Source of the DNA: Prorocentrum cordatum
Taxonomy: Eukaryota > Sar > Dinophyceae > Prorocentrales > Prorocentraceae
Direction of reading: 5' to 3'
DNA: 64,000 nucleotides
Assembly: GCA_963575745.1 (NCBI GenBank)
Contig: CAUYUJ010018719.1
Span: 64,001 to 128,000 of the forward strand
The notes below the pieces were generated by a model. It worked only from the letters and a program-made list of their open reading frames with translations. It did not search any database and was not told the DNA's origin. The position numbers and the translations under genes were made by a program. Shown here piece after piece: positions 9,504 through 18,825 of the stretch; position 1 is the first letter of the stretch, and each line of letters starts with the position of its first letter.

Positions 9504-9633
9504 AAATCAATGTTGATTTTTCGAGAAAAGCCTCCAGAAGCTCTCGTCTTCGACTCCGAGCACTCTCACGCGTGGAAGGAGCTCTACGAGGTTCCCGGCG
9601 GTGACCAGGTTGACGGTTCACCGCCGGTGCCAG
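9504..9633 (+). repeat. Rep-B 3' half, continuation of the copy interrupted at 7746
   Basis: AAATCAATGTTGATTTTTCG, CCTCCAGAAGCTCTCG, CGTGGAAGGAGCTCTACGAG and a hairpin at 9593-9633 with GTGA/TCAC pairing match the 3' half of neighbouring Rep-B copies. Confidence 0.65.
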
Positions 9634-10752
9634 TTGGCAAGAAAAATCTCGACGGACCTTTTGGTGACTTTTGGTCGGTTGAAAATTTCGTTCTCGAAAT
9701 TCAACAATTCGTTTGAGCTCCAGTATTTTTTCCCATGATATTCGATCTTATTCCCGCTCGCCATCTTGATCTCAGCTCGATCGGGTACCTTTTACTGCCA
9801 AAAAGCAGGCAGGCGGGATCGGCCGTTTCGGGTCATCACAGCTGGTGAGCACAGCTAATCGATTCAGAATGATCAGGCGCGTTCGCCTGTTGAATCTAGA
9901 GGTATGAACTCGGTCTGCTAGCCGAGCTAGGTCCGCAAACCTATTCGTATTATTCGGGTCATCTTGACAGATGCTCTCGGTTTTCTGTATTTAGCTCGAG
10001 CTATAGAACAACTACAGAGGTGATATTTTCAGAAACTGATTCAGAATCATCAGTCGCACTTGTCTGTTGAATCTAGAGCTCTGAAATCGCTCTGCTGCTC
10101 GATCTAGCATCGCGAAACTATTCGTATTGTTCGAGTCATCTTGAGAAGTGCTCTCGGTTTTCTGCACTCAACTCGGGCTGGAGGGGGGGAGCTACAGTGC
10201 TGGTGGTCATTGGAATCGATTCGAAGACATCAGGCGCGTCCGCCTGTCGAATGCAGAGCTCGGAACTCGGTCTGCTGCCTGAACTAGTCCGCGAAACTAT
10301 TGTATTGTTCGAGTCATTATGAGAGGTGCTGTCGGTTTTCTGCACTTAACTCGGGCTGTAGGGGGGCTGCAGGGCTGGTAATCACAGAAGTCGATTCGCA
10401 GACATCAGACGCGTCCGTCTGTCGCATTCAGAGGTCTGAACTCGGTCTGATACTCGAGCTGGGTTGCCAAACTATTCGTTTTGTTAGAGTCATCTTGAGA
10501 GGTGCTGTCGATGTACGCACGTAACTCGGGCTGTAGCAGAGCTACAGAGCTCGGGCTGTAGCAGAGCTACAGAGCTCGTAAAGAAGAAAATCCAGAAGCA
10601 TCGGGGGCGTTCGGCTGTTGCATCGAGAGGTCTGAAATCGCTTGGGCTGAAAAGTATTCGTTCTCTGCATTTTTCCATATTATATATTGTCAGGAAGCTC
10701 TACGAGTCCCCCGGCGGTAAGAAAGGTTGACGGTTCACCGCCGGCGCCCAGT
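9634..10752 (+). repeat. Rep-A element, copy 5
   Basis: It starts AGT|TGGCAAGAAAAATCTCG. Header, then about five ~177-bp internal units, the last with a short CTACAGAGCTC duplication near 10545. Ends with GGAAGCTCTACGAGT and a hairpin at 10708-10752. No gene supported. Confidence 0.8.
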
Positions 10753-11034
10753 TGAAGGATATTTGACAATTCATTCTGAGAAAGCAGATTTTTCGCACCT
10801 GTAGTGGGTTATGGCGCGTCCGCCAGTAAAATTTTCAGACCCATAGGTGCAGTATTACTATCAAAAGACTTGGAGGAACCGAGCTTGTATAAAAACAGAA
10901 AAAACATGATTTCTCGAGTTTTTCGTTTCTCGCTCCAGAAGCTCTCTCCATGTTTTCCGACGATCGCTGTGCAAGAAAAGAGCTCTACGAGGTCCCCGGC
11001 AGTAGCCAGGTTGACGGTTTACCGCCGGTTCCAG
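10753..11034 (+). repeat. Rep-B element, 5'-truncated
   Basis: It begins inside the body (GAAGGATATTTGACAATTC). Ends with AAAGAGCTCTACGAGGT and a hairpin at 10993-11034 whose left arm has a mutation (GGCAGTAG). Confidence 0.7.
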
Positions 11035-11370
11035 TTGGCCAACCCGGCCCGGGCGGACAATGTGGTGACCTGGGGTCGGTTTTTCGAAGATGGCGAGAGA
11101 TTTTGAATTTCGTTCTGCAAATCCTTCTTATTCTATGCAGTGAATCATGGCGCTTTCGATGGTGCAATGCTTGCAGCTCTAGCTGCATTATTTCGATCAA
11201 AAGACTGGGGGGAACCAACATGCTGTACAACCGAAAAGAACATTTCTTTAGTTTTCAAGCTGGTATTCGGAAGCCTTTTCTGCTGTTATCTCAGAACTGA
11301 ATTAGTCTATTCAGAGCTCTACGAGGGTCCCGGCGGTAATCTGGTTGACGGTTTACCGCCGGCTTCCAGT
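11035..11370 (+). repeat. Rep-B element
   Basis: It starts TGGCCAACCCGGCCCGGG and has a divergent middle region. Pre-hairpin AGAGCTCTACGAGGG, hairpin at 11328-11370, ending TTCCAGT. Confidence 0.7.
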
Positions 11371-11500
11371 CACCACTTGTCTATTCTGGCCGGGTCGACC
11401 AACGAGCTCCGCCCCGCGCCGGAATTCCTCTAGCTCATCGGCTGGCGCCGGCGGTGAACCGTCGACCTGGCCACCGCGGGGAACCTCGTAGAGCTTCTTT
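11371..11500 (-). repeat. Inverted Rep-B 5' module and inverted terminal hairpin
   Basis: On the minus strand 11441-11495 reads CTCTACGAGGTTCCCCGCGG through GGTTCACCGCCGGCGCCAG. A piece of the 5' module (GGAATTCCGGCGCGGGGC) lies at 11397-11437. It is one of the few inverted hairpins in the window. Confidence 0.65.
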
Positions 11501-11653
11501 CACCCGTATCAGTGCCAGAATCGAAGCAGAGAACTTCGCCGTAGAGCTTCTCTTAGCAAGTTATTGCTGGAAGCTTAAGAGTAACTCGTAGAGCTCCCCT
11601 TAGCAAGTTAATGCTGGAAGCTTAAGAGTAATTCTGGGGCGCTGGAGAGCTAG
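11501..11653 (+). repeat. Rep-A 5' modules, two in tandem
   Basis: Two copies of CTCGTAGAGCT...TTAGCAAGT...TGCTGGAAGCTTAAGAGTAA, the second running into GGGGCGCTGGAGAGCTAGT. Each folds: AGCTTC or a variant with GGAAGCT, and AGCAA with TTGCT. Confidence 0.7.
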
Positions 11654-12798
11654 TTGGGAAGAAAAATCTCGACAGACCTTTTGCTGACTTTTTGTCGGTT
11701 GAAAATTTCGTTCTCGAAATTCAACAACTCGTTTGAGCTCTAGTATTTTTCCCACCATATTCGATCTTATTCCCGCTCGCCATCTTGATCTCAGCTCGAT
11801 CGGGTACCTTTTGCTGCCAAAAAGCATCGCGGCGGGATCGGCTGTTTCGGTCATCTTGATACGCGTTGTCGGTATTTTGTACTTAACTCGAGCTGTAGGG
11901 CAGCTACAGAGCTCATTATCACAGAAATCGATTGCAAATCATCAGGCGCGTTCGCCTGTTGCATCTAGAGGTCTGAACTCGGTCTGCTTCCCGAGCTAGG
12001 TTCGCGACACTATTCGTGTTGTTGAAGTGATCTTGAGAGGTGCTGACTGTTTTCTGCACTTAACTCGGTTTGTAGGGGGGCTACAGCTCGTACTCAGAGA
12101 AATCGATTCGGAGACATTAGGCGCATCAGCCTGCCGAATCCAGAGCTCGGAACTCGGTGTGCTGCCCAAGCTGGGTTCGCAAAACTATTTGTATTTGTCG
12201 AGTCATCTTGAGAGGTGCTGTCTGTTTTCTGCACTTAACTCGAGCTGTAAGGGGGCTGCAGGGCTGGTAACCACTGGAAACGATTCAGAGACATTAGTCG
12301 CGTCCACCTGTCGCATTCAGAGCCCTGACCTCGGCCTGCTGCCCAAGCTAGGTCCGCGAAACTATTCGTATTCTTCGAGTCATCTTCAGAGGTGCTGTCG
12401 ATTTTCTGCACTTCACTCAGACTGTAAGGGGGCTGCAGGGCTGGTAATCACAGGAATCGGTTCGGAGACATCACGCACGTCCGCCTGTTGCATTCAGATG
12501 TCAGAACTCGGTCTGATACTCGAGCTAGATTCGCGAAACTATTTGTATTGTTCGAGTGATCTTGAGAGGTGCCGTCGATTTTCGTAACTCGGGCTGTAGG
12601 AGAGCTACGGAGCTCGTGCGCACAGAAAACGTTCCAGAAGCATGAGAGGCGTTTGGCTGTTGCATCGAGAGGTCTGAAATCGTTTAGGCTGAAAAACTAT
12701 TCGTTCTCTGCAATTTTGTTCGACATTATATATGCTCAGGAAGCTCTACGAGTCCCCCGGCGGTAAGAAAGGTTGACGGTTTACCGCCGGCGCCCAGT
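11654..12798 (+). repeat. Rep-A element, copy 6
   Basis: Header TTGGGAAGAAAAATCTCG and five ~177-bp units. The frame 12027-12587 stays open across three units. Pre-hairpin GGAAGCTCTACGAGT at ~12739 is the inverse of the 5' module starts at 11501-11653. Hairpin at 12755-12798. Confidence 0.8.
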
Positions 12799-13965
12799 AA
12801 TTCCGGGGCGCTGGTGAGCTAGTTGGCAAGAAAAATCTCGACGGAACTTTTGGTGACTTTTGGTCGGTTGAACATTTTGTTCTCGAAATTCAACCATTCG
12901 TTAGATCTCTAGTTTTTTTTTCTAATGATATTTGATCTTATTCCCGCTCGCCATCTTGATCTCAGCTCGATCGGGTACCTTTTACTGCCAAAAAGCAGGC
13001 AGGCGGGATCGGCCGTTTCGGGTCATCTTAACACGCGATGACGGTTTTCTCAACATAACTCGAGCTTTAGGACAGCTATAGAGCTGGTAAGCACAGCTAA
13101 TCCATTCAGAATGATCAGGCGCGTTCGCCTGTTGAATCTAGAGGTCTGAACTTGGTCTGCTAGTCGAGCTATGTCCGCAAAGCTATTCGTATTATTCGAG
13201 TCATCTTGACAGACGCTCTCGGTTTTCTGTACTTAACTCGACTTATAGGACAGCTACAGGGCTGATACTTACAGACACCGATTCAGAATCGTCAGTCAGA
13301 TTTGTCTGTTAAATGCAGAGCTCTCAACTCGGTCTGCTGCCCGATCTAGAATTGCGAAACTATTCGTATTGTTCGGTCATCTTGAGAAGTGCTCTCGGTT
13401 TTCTGCACTGCACTCGGGCTGGGGGGGGCTACAGTGCTGTTGGTCACAGGAATCGATTTGAAGACATCAGGCGCGTCCGCCTTTCGAATCCAGAGCTCGG
13501 AACTCGGTCTGCTGCCCGAACTAGGTCCGCGAAACTATTGTATTGCTCGAGTCATCCTGAGAGGTGCTGTCGGTTTTCTGCACTTAACCCGGGCTGTAGG
13601 GGGGCTGGGCTGGTCATCACAGGAGTCGATTCGCAGACATCAGACGCGTCCGCCTGTCGCATTCAGAGGTCTGAACTTTGTTTGATACTCGAGCTGGGTT
13701 TTCAAACTATTGGTTTTGTTAGAGTCATCTTGAGAGGTGCTGTCGATTTACGCACGTAACTACGGCTGTAGAAGAGCTACAGAGCTCGCAAAGAAGACAA
13801 TTCAGAAGCATCGGGGGCGTTCGGCTGTTGCATCCAGAGGTCTGAAATCACTTGGGCTGAAAAACTATTCGTTCTCTGCATTTTTTCCAAGATTATATAT
13901 TGTCAGGAAGCTCTACGAGTCCCCCGGCGGTAAGAAAGGTTGACGGTTTACCGCCGGCGCCCAGT
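12799..13965 (+). repeat. Rep-A element, copy 7
   Basis: A 5' module remnant (GGGGCGCTGGTGAGCTAGT), the header at 12823, five to six internal units, then GGAAGCTCTACGAGT and a hairpin ending at 13965. Confidence 0.8.
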
Positions 13966-14278
13966 ATATTTTCTTCGAATCTTCAATTTTGATTTTTTAA
14001 TGTCAATCTGAGGTCAGGTTCCTGGCTTCGCTCAAAAGAGTTTGTCGACGGAATGAGCTGAGAATTCGAGAGGCAACTTCTGTGATACAAAGTTTCGCTC
14101 TGCGCAGTTATAAGCCCAAACGAATTGTTAGAGCTGCAAAATCAGCTGAGCCAGGCCGCGGATGGTATGATCGCGTCCCTTTTTCGAAATTTCGCCAACT
14201 AGCTCCACCCTGTCGCCGAATTCCTCTAGCTCTGTTACCATGAGAGCTCTACGAGGTATAACGAAGAGCTCTACGAAA
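13966..14278. other. Unassigned segment with an inverted Rep-B module
   Basis: 13966-14204 is not recognisably part of any family here and shows no convincing coding frame. 14205-14243 is an inverted Rep-B 5' module (CCAACTAGCTCCACCC...GAATTCCTCTAGCTC), followed by two GAGCTCTACGA words. Confidence 0.4.
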
Positions 14279-14669
14279 TATACCTTGTAGAGCTCTTCGG
14301 CATCGATGATCTAGAGGAATTCCGGCGCGGGGTTGAGCTAGTTGGTCGATCCGGCCAGAAAGGACAATGTGGTGATTTTCGGTGGTTATATTTGAAAGAT
14401 ATTTGACAATTTCTTATCTTGAGAAACCAGATTTTTCGCACCTGTAGTGGGTCGTGCCGCGTCTGCCAGTAAAGTTTTCAGGTCTGTAGGTGCAGTAATA
14501 CTATCAAAACACTTGGCGGACGTTGAATAAAAACAGAAAAACGTGATTGTTCGAGTTTTTTTTCTCGCTCCAGAAGCTTTCTCCATGTCTCCGACCATTG
14601 CCGTGCAAGAAAAGAGCTCTACGAAGTTCCCGGCGGTAATGAGGTTGACGTTTTACCGCCGGTTCCAGT
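14279..14669 (+). repeat. Full Rep-B element with 5' module
   Basis: The module starts ACCTTGTAGAGCTCTT, then the body from TTGGTCGATCCGGCCAG. Pre-hairpin AAAGAGCTCTACGAAGT. Hairpin at 14628-14669, ending CCAGT. Confidence 0.7.
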
Positions 14670-14982
14670 GGGTCGACCCGGCCAGAAAAGAAGATGTGGT
14701 GACTTCGGGTCGGTTTTGCTAAGATTTAATAGATAAGAAACCAGATTTTTCGCACCTGTAGACGACTATGAGAGCCTCTGCGTCTTAATGTGAGCTCCGT
14801 AGGCACACTCTTTCAAAACACTTGGCGGAAGCAACTTCCCGTCCATAAATGAAATTGAATTTTCTTTTTTTCGAGAAATGCTTCCAGAAGCCTCTCTTTC
14901 GATTCTGAGCAATCTTACGCGTGCAAGGAGCTCTACGAGGTTCCCGGCGGTGACCAGGTTGACGGTTCACCGCCGGCGCCAA
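14670..14982 (+). repeat. Rep-B element, subtype 2
   Basis: Body with the GACGACTATGAGAGCCTCTG middle and AAGCAACTTCCCGTCC. Hairpin at 14943-14982 with GTGA/TCAC pairing; the terminal AGT is mutated to AATT. Confidence 0.7.
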
Positions 14983-15070
14983 TTATTCGTAAGCTTCCAG
15001 CAACGAAAGAAAGCTCTGCGAGTTACTCGTAAGCTTCCAGCAACTAGCTAAGGGAAGCTCTGCGAGTTAA
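14983..15070 (-). repeat. Inverted Rep-A 5' modules (two)
   Basis: AAGCTTCCAGCAAC...GCTCTGCGAGTTA occurs twice in the inverse orientation, the second with CTAGCTAAGGGAAGC. These are independent copies of the module, not linked to a body. Confidence 0.6.
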
Positions 15071-15483
15071 GATAGAATTCTGCTACCGAGGAGCCCCACA
15101 TACTTATATTATGGCTGGAGTGAGGAGGGCTGAAGTGACGCATGCGAGAATGATGTTCCCGGGGGAGAGCTCTCTGAGAGCTAGAGGGTTTCAGATTAGA
15201 AGCCAGACGGTGGTGGTGCCCGCCAGGAGCTCCTCCGCGGCGGTCCACGTTCCCCGCAGAAAATCTGGCGGCCCGGCAACGGGCCCGGGAAAGCTTCCGG
15301 CAAGCTTCCACGCGTGCCTGCACGCGTGCAGGCATGCATGGACGCGTTTCTTGCAGTACTCCAGCAGCGCTGCAGGAAGGCTTCCCAGAGCGCCAGAAGA
15401 GCTTTACGAGAGCGTTGGAGGGCTCGCCAGGAAAGCTTTCTTGTGTGTTTGCTCTTTGCTCTCCGGGTTTTAGACGCTGCCAA
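15071..15483 (+). mobile_element. Foldback-like inverted-repeat element, copy 1
   Basis: GGAGAGCTCTCTGAGAGC, AGAGGGTTT and AGAAGCCAGACGGTGGTGG begin a ~340-bp element with a central near-palindrome around CGCGTGCCTGCACGCGTG (near 15310-15350) and a 3' end close to GACGCTGCC. Related copies are at 21317-21659 and, inverted, at 24117-24402. No coding capacity; short frames are palindrome shadows. Confidence 0.6.
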
Positions 15484-15654
15484 GTAACTCGTGGAGCTTC
15501 CCTTAGGTAGTAACTCGTAGAGCTTCCCTTAGCAAGTTATTGCTGGAAGCTTAAGAGTAATTCCGGCGCGCTGGAGAGCTAGTAACTCGTAGAGCTTCCC
15601 TTAGCAAGTTATTGCTGGAAGCTTAAGAGTAATTCCGGGGCGCTGGAGAGCTAG
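15484..15654 (+). repeat. Rep-A 5' modules, two full and one partial
   Basis: Units starting AACTCGTAGAGCTTCCC, with TTAGCAAGTTATTGCTGG and ending GGAGAGCTAGT, are chained at AGT. Each contains nested hairpins AGCTTCC/GGAAGCT and AGCAA/TTGCT. Confidence 0.75.
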
Positions 15655-16754
15655 TTGGGAAGAAAAATCTCGACGGACCTTTTGGTGACTTTTGGTCGGT
15701 TGAAAATTCTGTTCTCGAAATTCCTCAATTCGTTTGAGCTCTAGTATTTTTTCCCATGATATTCGATCTTATTCCCGCTCGCCATCTTGATCTCAGCTCG
15801 ATCGGGTACCTTTTACTTACCAAAAGCAGGCAGGCGGGATCGGCTGTTTGGAGTCATCTTGACACGCGATGACGGTTATCTGAACATAACTCGAGCTTTA
15901 GGACAGCAACAGAGCTGGTCAGCACAGCTAATGGATTCAGAATGATCAGGCGCGTTCGCCTGTTGAATCTAGAGGTCTGAACTCGGTCTGCTAGCTGAGC
16001 TAGGTCCGAAAATGTACTCGTATTATTCGAGTCATCTTGACATACGCTCTCGGTTTTCTGTACTAACTCGAGCTATAGGACACTACAGCGCTGATGCTCA
16101 CAGAAACCAATTCAGACTCATCAGTCGCATTTGTCTGTTGAATCCAGAGCTCTGAACTCGGTCTGCTGCCCGATCTAGAATCGCGAAACTATTCGTATTG
16201 TTCGAGTCATCTTGAGAAGTGCTCGCGGTTTTCTGCACGTAACTCGTGGACGGGGGGGGGGGGGCTACAGTGCTGGTGGTCACAGGAATCGATTCGAAGA
16301 GATCAGGCGCGTCAGATCTCGGAACTCGGTCTGCTGCCCGAACTAGGTCCGCGAAACTATTGTGTTGTTCGAGTCATCCTGAGAGGTGCTGTCGGTTTTC
16401 TGTACTTAACTGGGGCTGTAGGGGGGGCTACAGTGCTGGTAGTCACAGGATTCGATTCGCAGACATCAGACGCGCCCGCCTGTCGCATTGAGAGGTCTGA
16501 ACTCGGTTTGATACTCGAGCTGGGTTGCCAAACTATTCGTTTTGTTAGAGTCATCTTGAGAGGTGCTGTCGATTCACGCATGTAACTCGGGCTGTAGCAA
16601 AGCTACAGAGCTCGTAAAGAAGACAATCCAGAAGCATCGGGGGCGTTCGGCTGTTGTATCGAGAGATCTGAAATCGCTTGGGCTGAAAAACTATTCGTTC
16701 TCTGCATTTTTTTCCACATCATATATTGTCAGGAAGCTCTACGAGTCCCCCGGC
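15655..16754 (+). repeat. Rep-A element, copy 8, left part (host of retroelement copy 2)
   Basis: Header TTGGGAAGAAAAATCTCG, ~177-bp units, then GGAAGCTCTACGAGT and the left hairpin arm CCCCCGGC. The rest of the hairpin resumes at 18792-18825 after the 2-kb insertion, so this copy is a filled site. Confidence 0.8.
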
Positions 16755-16755
16755 A

Positions 16756-18735
16756 AGTCAAGGTATTAGTTGGGACAGGGACTCCTTGCAGAGCCTGAAT
16801 GTCTTTGAGGGAAATTGTCTTTACCAGATGACGTCACCCCAAAAGCCAGCCTCCGAAAGTTGGGTTGTTTGGAAGCCAGCTCGACTCAGAATTGCTAGAC
16901 GGATGTTCTTTGAAGCAAAGTGCCAGAGTGCAGTGCAGAGAGTTCTTTATTCCTTGTGGCAGCTTGGAGCTGACATAGCATCATATTTTGGAGCTAATGT
17001 CGACAGCGGATATCAGATTCCTGAGTCGGAGCTGAGCCCAGGAATGGTCGCGGGCTCTCTAGTTACCAATGGGATGGGGGAGGTCTCTTCAGTTACCAAT
17101 GGGATGGGGGCTGTCTCTTCAGTTACTAGTGGGATGGGTGCAGTCTCTTCAGATATGAATGGGATGGGTGTGGTCTCTTCTGATATGCATGGGATGGTCT
17201 CTCCAGTTACCAGTGGGATGGATGTGGTCTCTTCAGTTACTGGTGGGATGGTGGGAGTCTCTTCAGTTACCAGTGGGATGGGTGCTGTCTCTGATATGCA
17301 TGGGATGGTCTCTCCAGTTACCAGTGGGATGGGTGTGGTCTCTTCAGTTACTAATGGGATGGTGGGAGTCTCTTCAGTTACCAGTGGGATGGGTGCTGTC
17401 TCTGCAGTTACTAATGGGATGGGCGCAGTCTCCTCAGATACGAATGGGATGGGCGCTGTCTCTTCAGATATGCATGGGATGGTCTCTTCTGCTATGCCCT
17501 CTGATAGGGCCTCTTCTTCTCGAGATGTTGAAGTTCCCTGTGAGCGGGGGGGGCCTAGGGATTCCCCCAGGCCCCCCCCGAAACGTCGGAGGGTGGCTGT
17601 TCCTGGACCTGGACAACAGACGGTGTATCCTCGTGCGCATCGTGACGCACGCCGGCTTCTGATGTGCTGTACCCCGAGGTGGGAGGAGAAAAGGACACTG
17701 GAGTCAAAATATTGGCGTTCACAGTGGAAGTGGAAGGAGGCCTCGAAACTGACACGATTAGGCAGTACTAAGGGGCAGGCGACGGGTGAACATCCTTGGT
17801 GTTTCATGTTCCAGACGATATTTCCCTCGTTTGTGAATCTGGAGGATCGGTGGTGGAGGGCGTGCTCTTTCTCTTACTCTGACTTCGTTCAGTATTGCAG
17901 GCAGTTCCTGGAAGCTTGTACTTTGGGGTCTCTGTTTGACTTGTTTGTTGTCCGTGGAGGAACTGGAGGGAGAGGAGACTACATAAAGGAGAGGGGGGAG
18001 GAGATGTTGGCTCGTCCGTTGTCGGCGAAGGAGTCCGAGAAGCTGGCCCAGAGATTGGCCTCGAACAATGAACAGGAGCCGACTTGGGATCTGAGTGATG
18101 ATGGGATCGGTCTCGAGCTGACGGGCGATTCGCTTCTTATCTGTAACTGGATCAATGGTCTCTGGAAGGTTGAGGGAGGAGAAGGAGGAGATGGGGCTTC
18201 TTATCGTAGGCGGGTGGCAAATATTATTTCTCTTTTGGAAGAGTTGGAGGAGGAAGGAATACGACCCCCCTCATGGGGCAACGACTTCATTCGACACATA
18301 TATCGAGAGAGTAACACAGTAGCTGATGAACTTACCCACTTAGCACGGGAAGGCCAGATATTCAGAGAGCTGTTCCACCACCATATCTTTCGTTCTGATG
18401 TCCGAGACAACTTTCGAGTTATTGGCCTCCGCGGATCCTTCGACGGCGGAGTGTGTGCCCAAGGTGTGGGCGTTGGCTGGTTTCTGCAGATTGGATATAT
18501 TCCTCGATTCCATGACCCTTACCCTGACCCTGAGCATAGAGATAAGAGAGCTCGTGTAGTCTCCCTCTTCCCCCAAGCCTCCTCTCCTTGTCCAATCATA
18601 TGGGAAATAGTAGGGCGTTGTGCACAGGCACTCCCCTCCCATAGCAGTATCACTGACGCTGAGCTTTCGGGTCTCGAGGGCCTCTTGCGGGCCGCAGTCC
18701 AGGTGGCCCAAGACCTCCAGCTGCAGAGAGACTAG
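16756..18735 (+). CDS. Retrotransposon C-terminal polyprotein with permuted RNase H-like module
   Basis: The frame is open from the left junction to TAG at 18733-18735. It also reads back into the flanking repeat to a TTG at 16726, used here only for numbering. Residues ~40-85 (ESWVVWKPARLRIARRMFF, then LWQLGADIA) match the post-RT-like segment of the protein at 3-1484. Residues ~110-260 are an in-frame decapeptide repeat. KRRR at 286-289 is a possible nuclear localisation signal. Residues ~305-420 correspond to the same region of copy 1 (HRDARRLLM, PWCFMFQ). RNase H-like motifs follow: GDSLLICNWING (D468), YRESNTVADEL (D534), SFDGG plus GVGVGWFL (D573) and SITDAELSGLEGLL (E646). The stop comes 23 residues after that glutamate. 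The halves are in swapped order compared with canonical RNase H. No RT domain is present. Probably a dead copy. Confidence 0.7.
   Translation, partial: SQGISWDRDSLQSLNVFEGNCLYQMTSPQKPASESWVVWKPARLRIARRMFFEAKCQSAVQRVLYSLWQLGADIASYFGANVDSGYQIPESELSPGMVAGSLVTNGMGEVSSVTNGMGAVSSVTSGMGAVSSDMNGMGVVSSDMHGMVSPVTSGMDVVSSVTGGMVGVSSVTSGMGAVSDMHGMVSPVTSGMGVVSSVTNGMVGVSSVTSGMGAVSAVTNGMGAVSSDTNGMGAVSSDMHGMVSSAMPSDRASSSRDVEVPCERGGPRDSPRPPPKRRRVAVPGPGQQTVYPRAHRDARRLLMCCTPRWEEKRTLESKYWRSQWKWKEASKLTRLGSTKGQATGEHPWCFMFQTIFPSFVNLEDRWWRACSFSYSDFVQYCRQFLEACTLGSLFDLFVVRGGTGGRGDYIKERGEEMLARPLSAKESEKLAQRLASNNEQEPTWDLSDDGIGLELTGDSLLICNWINGLWKVEGGEGGDGASYRRRVANIISLLEELEEEGIRPPSWGNDFIRHIYRESNTVADELTHLAREGQIFRELFHHHIFRSDVRDNFRVIGLRGSFDGGVCAQGVGVGWFLQIGYIPRFHDPYPDPEHRDKRARVVSLFPQASSPCPIIWEIVGRCAQALPSHSSITDAELSGLEGLLRAAVQVAQDLQLQRD
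17062..17490 (+). repeat. In-frame 30-bp coding minisatellite
   Basis: About 14 units of a 30-bp repeat, consensus peptide VTNGMGAVSS with variants (SDMHGMVSP, VTSGMVGVSS), lie inside the retroelement frame without breaking it. Length variants keep the frame (30 bp or multiples of 3). The corresponding region of copy 1 has no such repeat, so the expansion is specific to this lineage. Confidence 0.85.
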
Positions 18736-18738
18736 GTA

Positions 18739-18770
18739 GGCACTTAACGGGCGCTGGGGCGCTCGGTGCC
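18739..18770 (+). other. 3' UTR stem-loop of retroelement copy 2
   Basis: GGCAC pairs with GTGCC and an inner GCGC-TGGG-GCGC closes the loop, three nucleotides after the stop codon. Sequence differs from the stem-loop at 1489-1528 but the position and nested shape are alike. Confidence 0.5.
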
Positions 18771-18791
18771 TGGTCAGCCTCCCCAAAAAAA

Positions 18792-18825
18792 AAGAAAGGT
18801 TGACGGTTTACCGCCGGCGCCCAGT
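18792..18825 (+). repeat. Right half of the interrupted Rep-A hairpin
   Basis: AAGAAAGGTTGACGG and TTTACCGCCGGCGCCCAGT complete the hairpin whose left arm is at ~16748-16754. Confidence 0.85.

Larger units (their letters stand above)
16755..18791 (+). mobile_element. 5'-truncated non-LTR-retrotransposon-like insertion, copy 2
   Basis: The left junction is in the hairpin arm after CCCCCGGC and the right junction is an A9 tract (18785-18793) running into GAAAGGTTGACGG. Intact Rep-A hairpins (12755-12798, 19926-19968) provide empty sites and put the insertion at GGT^AA, with a few target bases lost or ambiguous. The body holds one long open frame, a 50-nt 3' UTR and a stem-loop. A 5' end inside the protein plus an A-rich 3' end is typical of target-primed reverse transcription with 5' truncation. 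Confidence 0.75.

Noticed and set aside
16726-16755. TTG at 16726 as the start of the retroelement protein
   Set aside because: These codons belong to the flanking Rep-A hairpin; the frame is only open by chance across the left junction.
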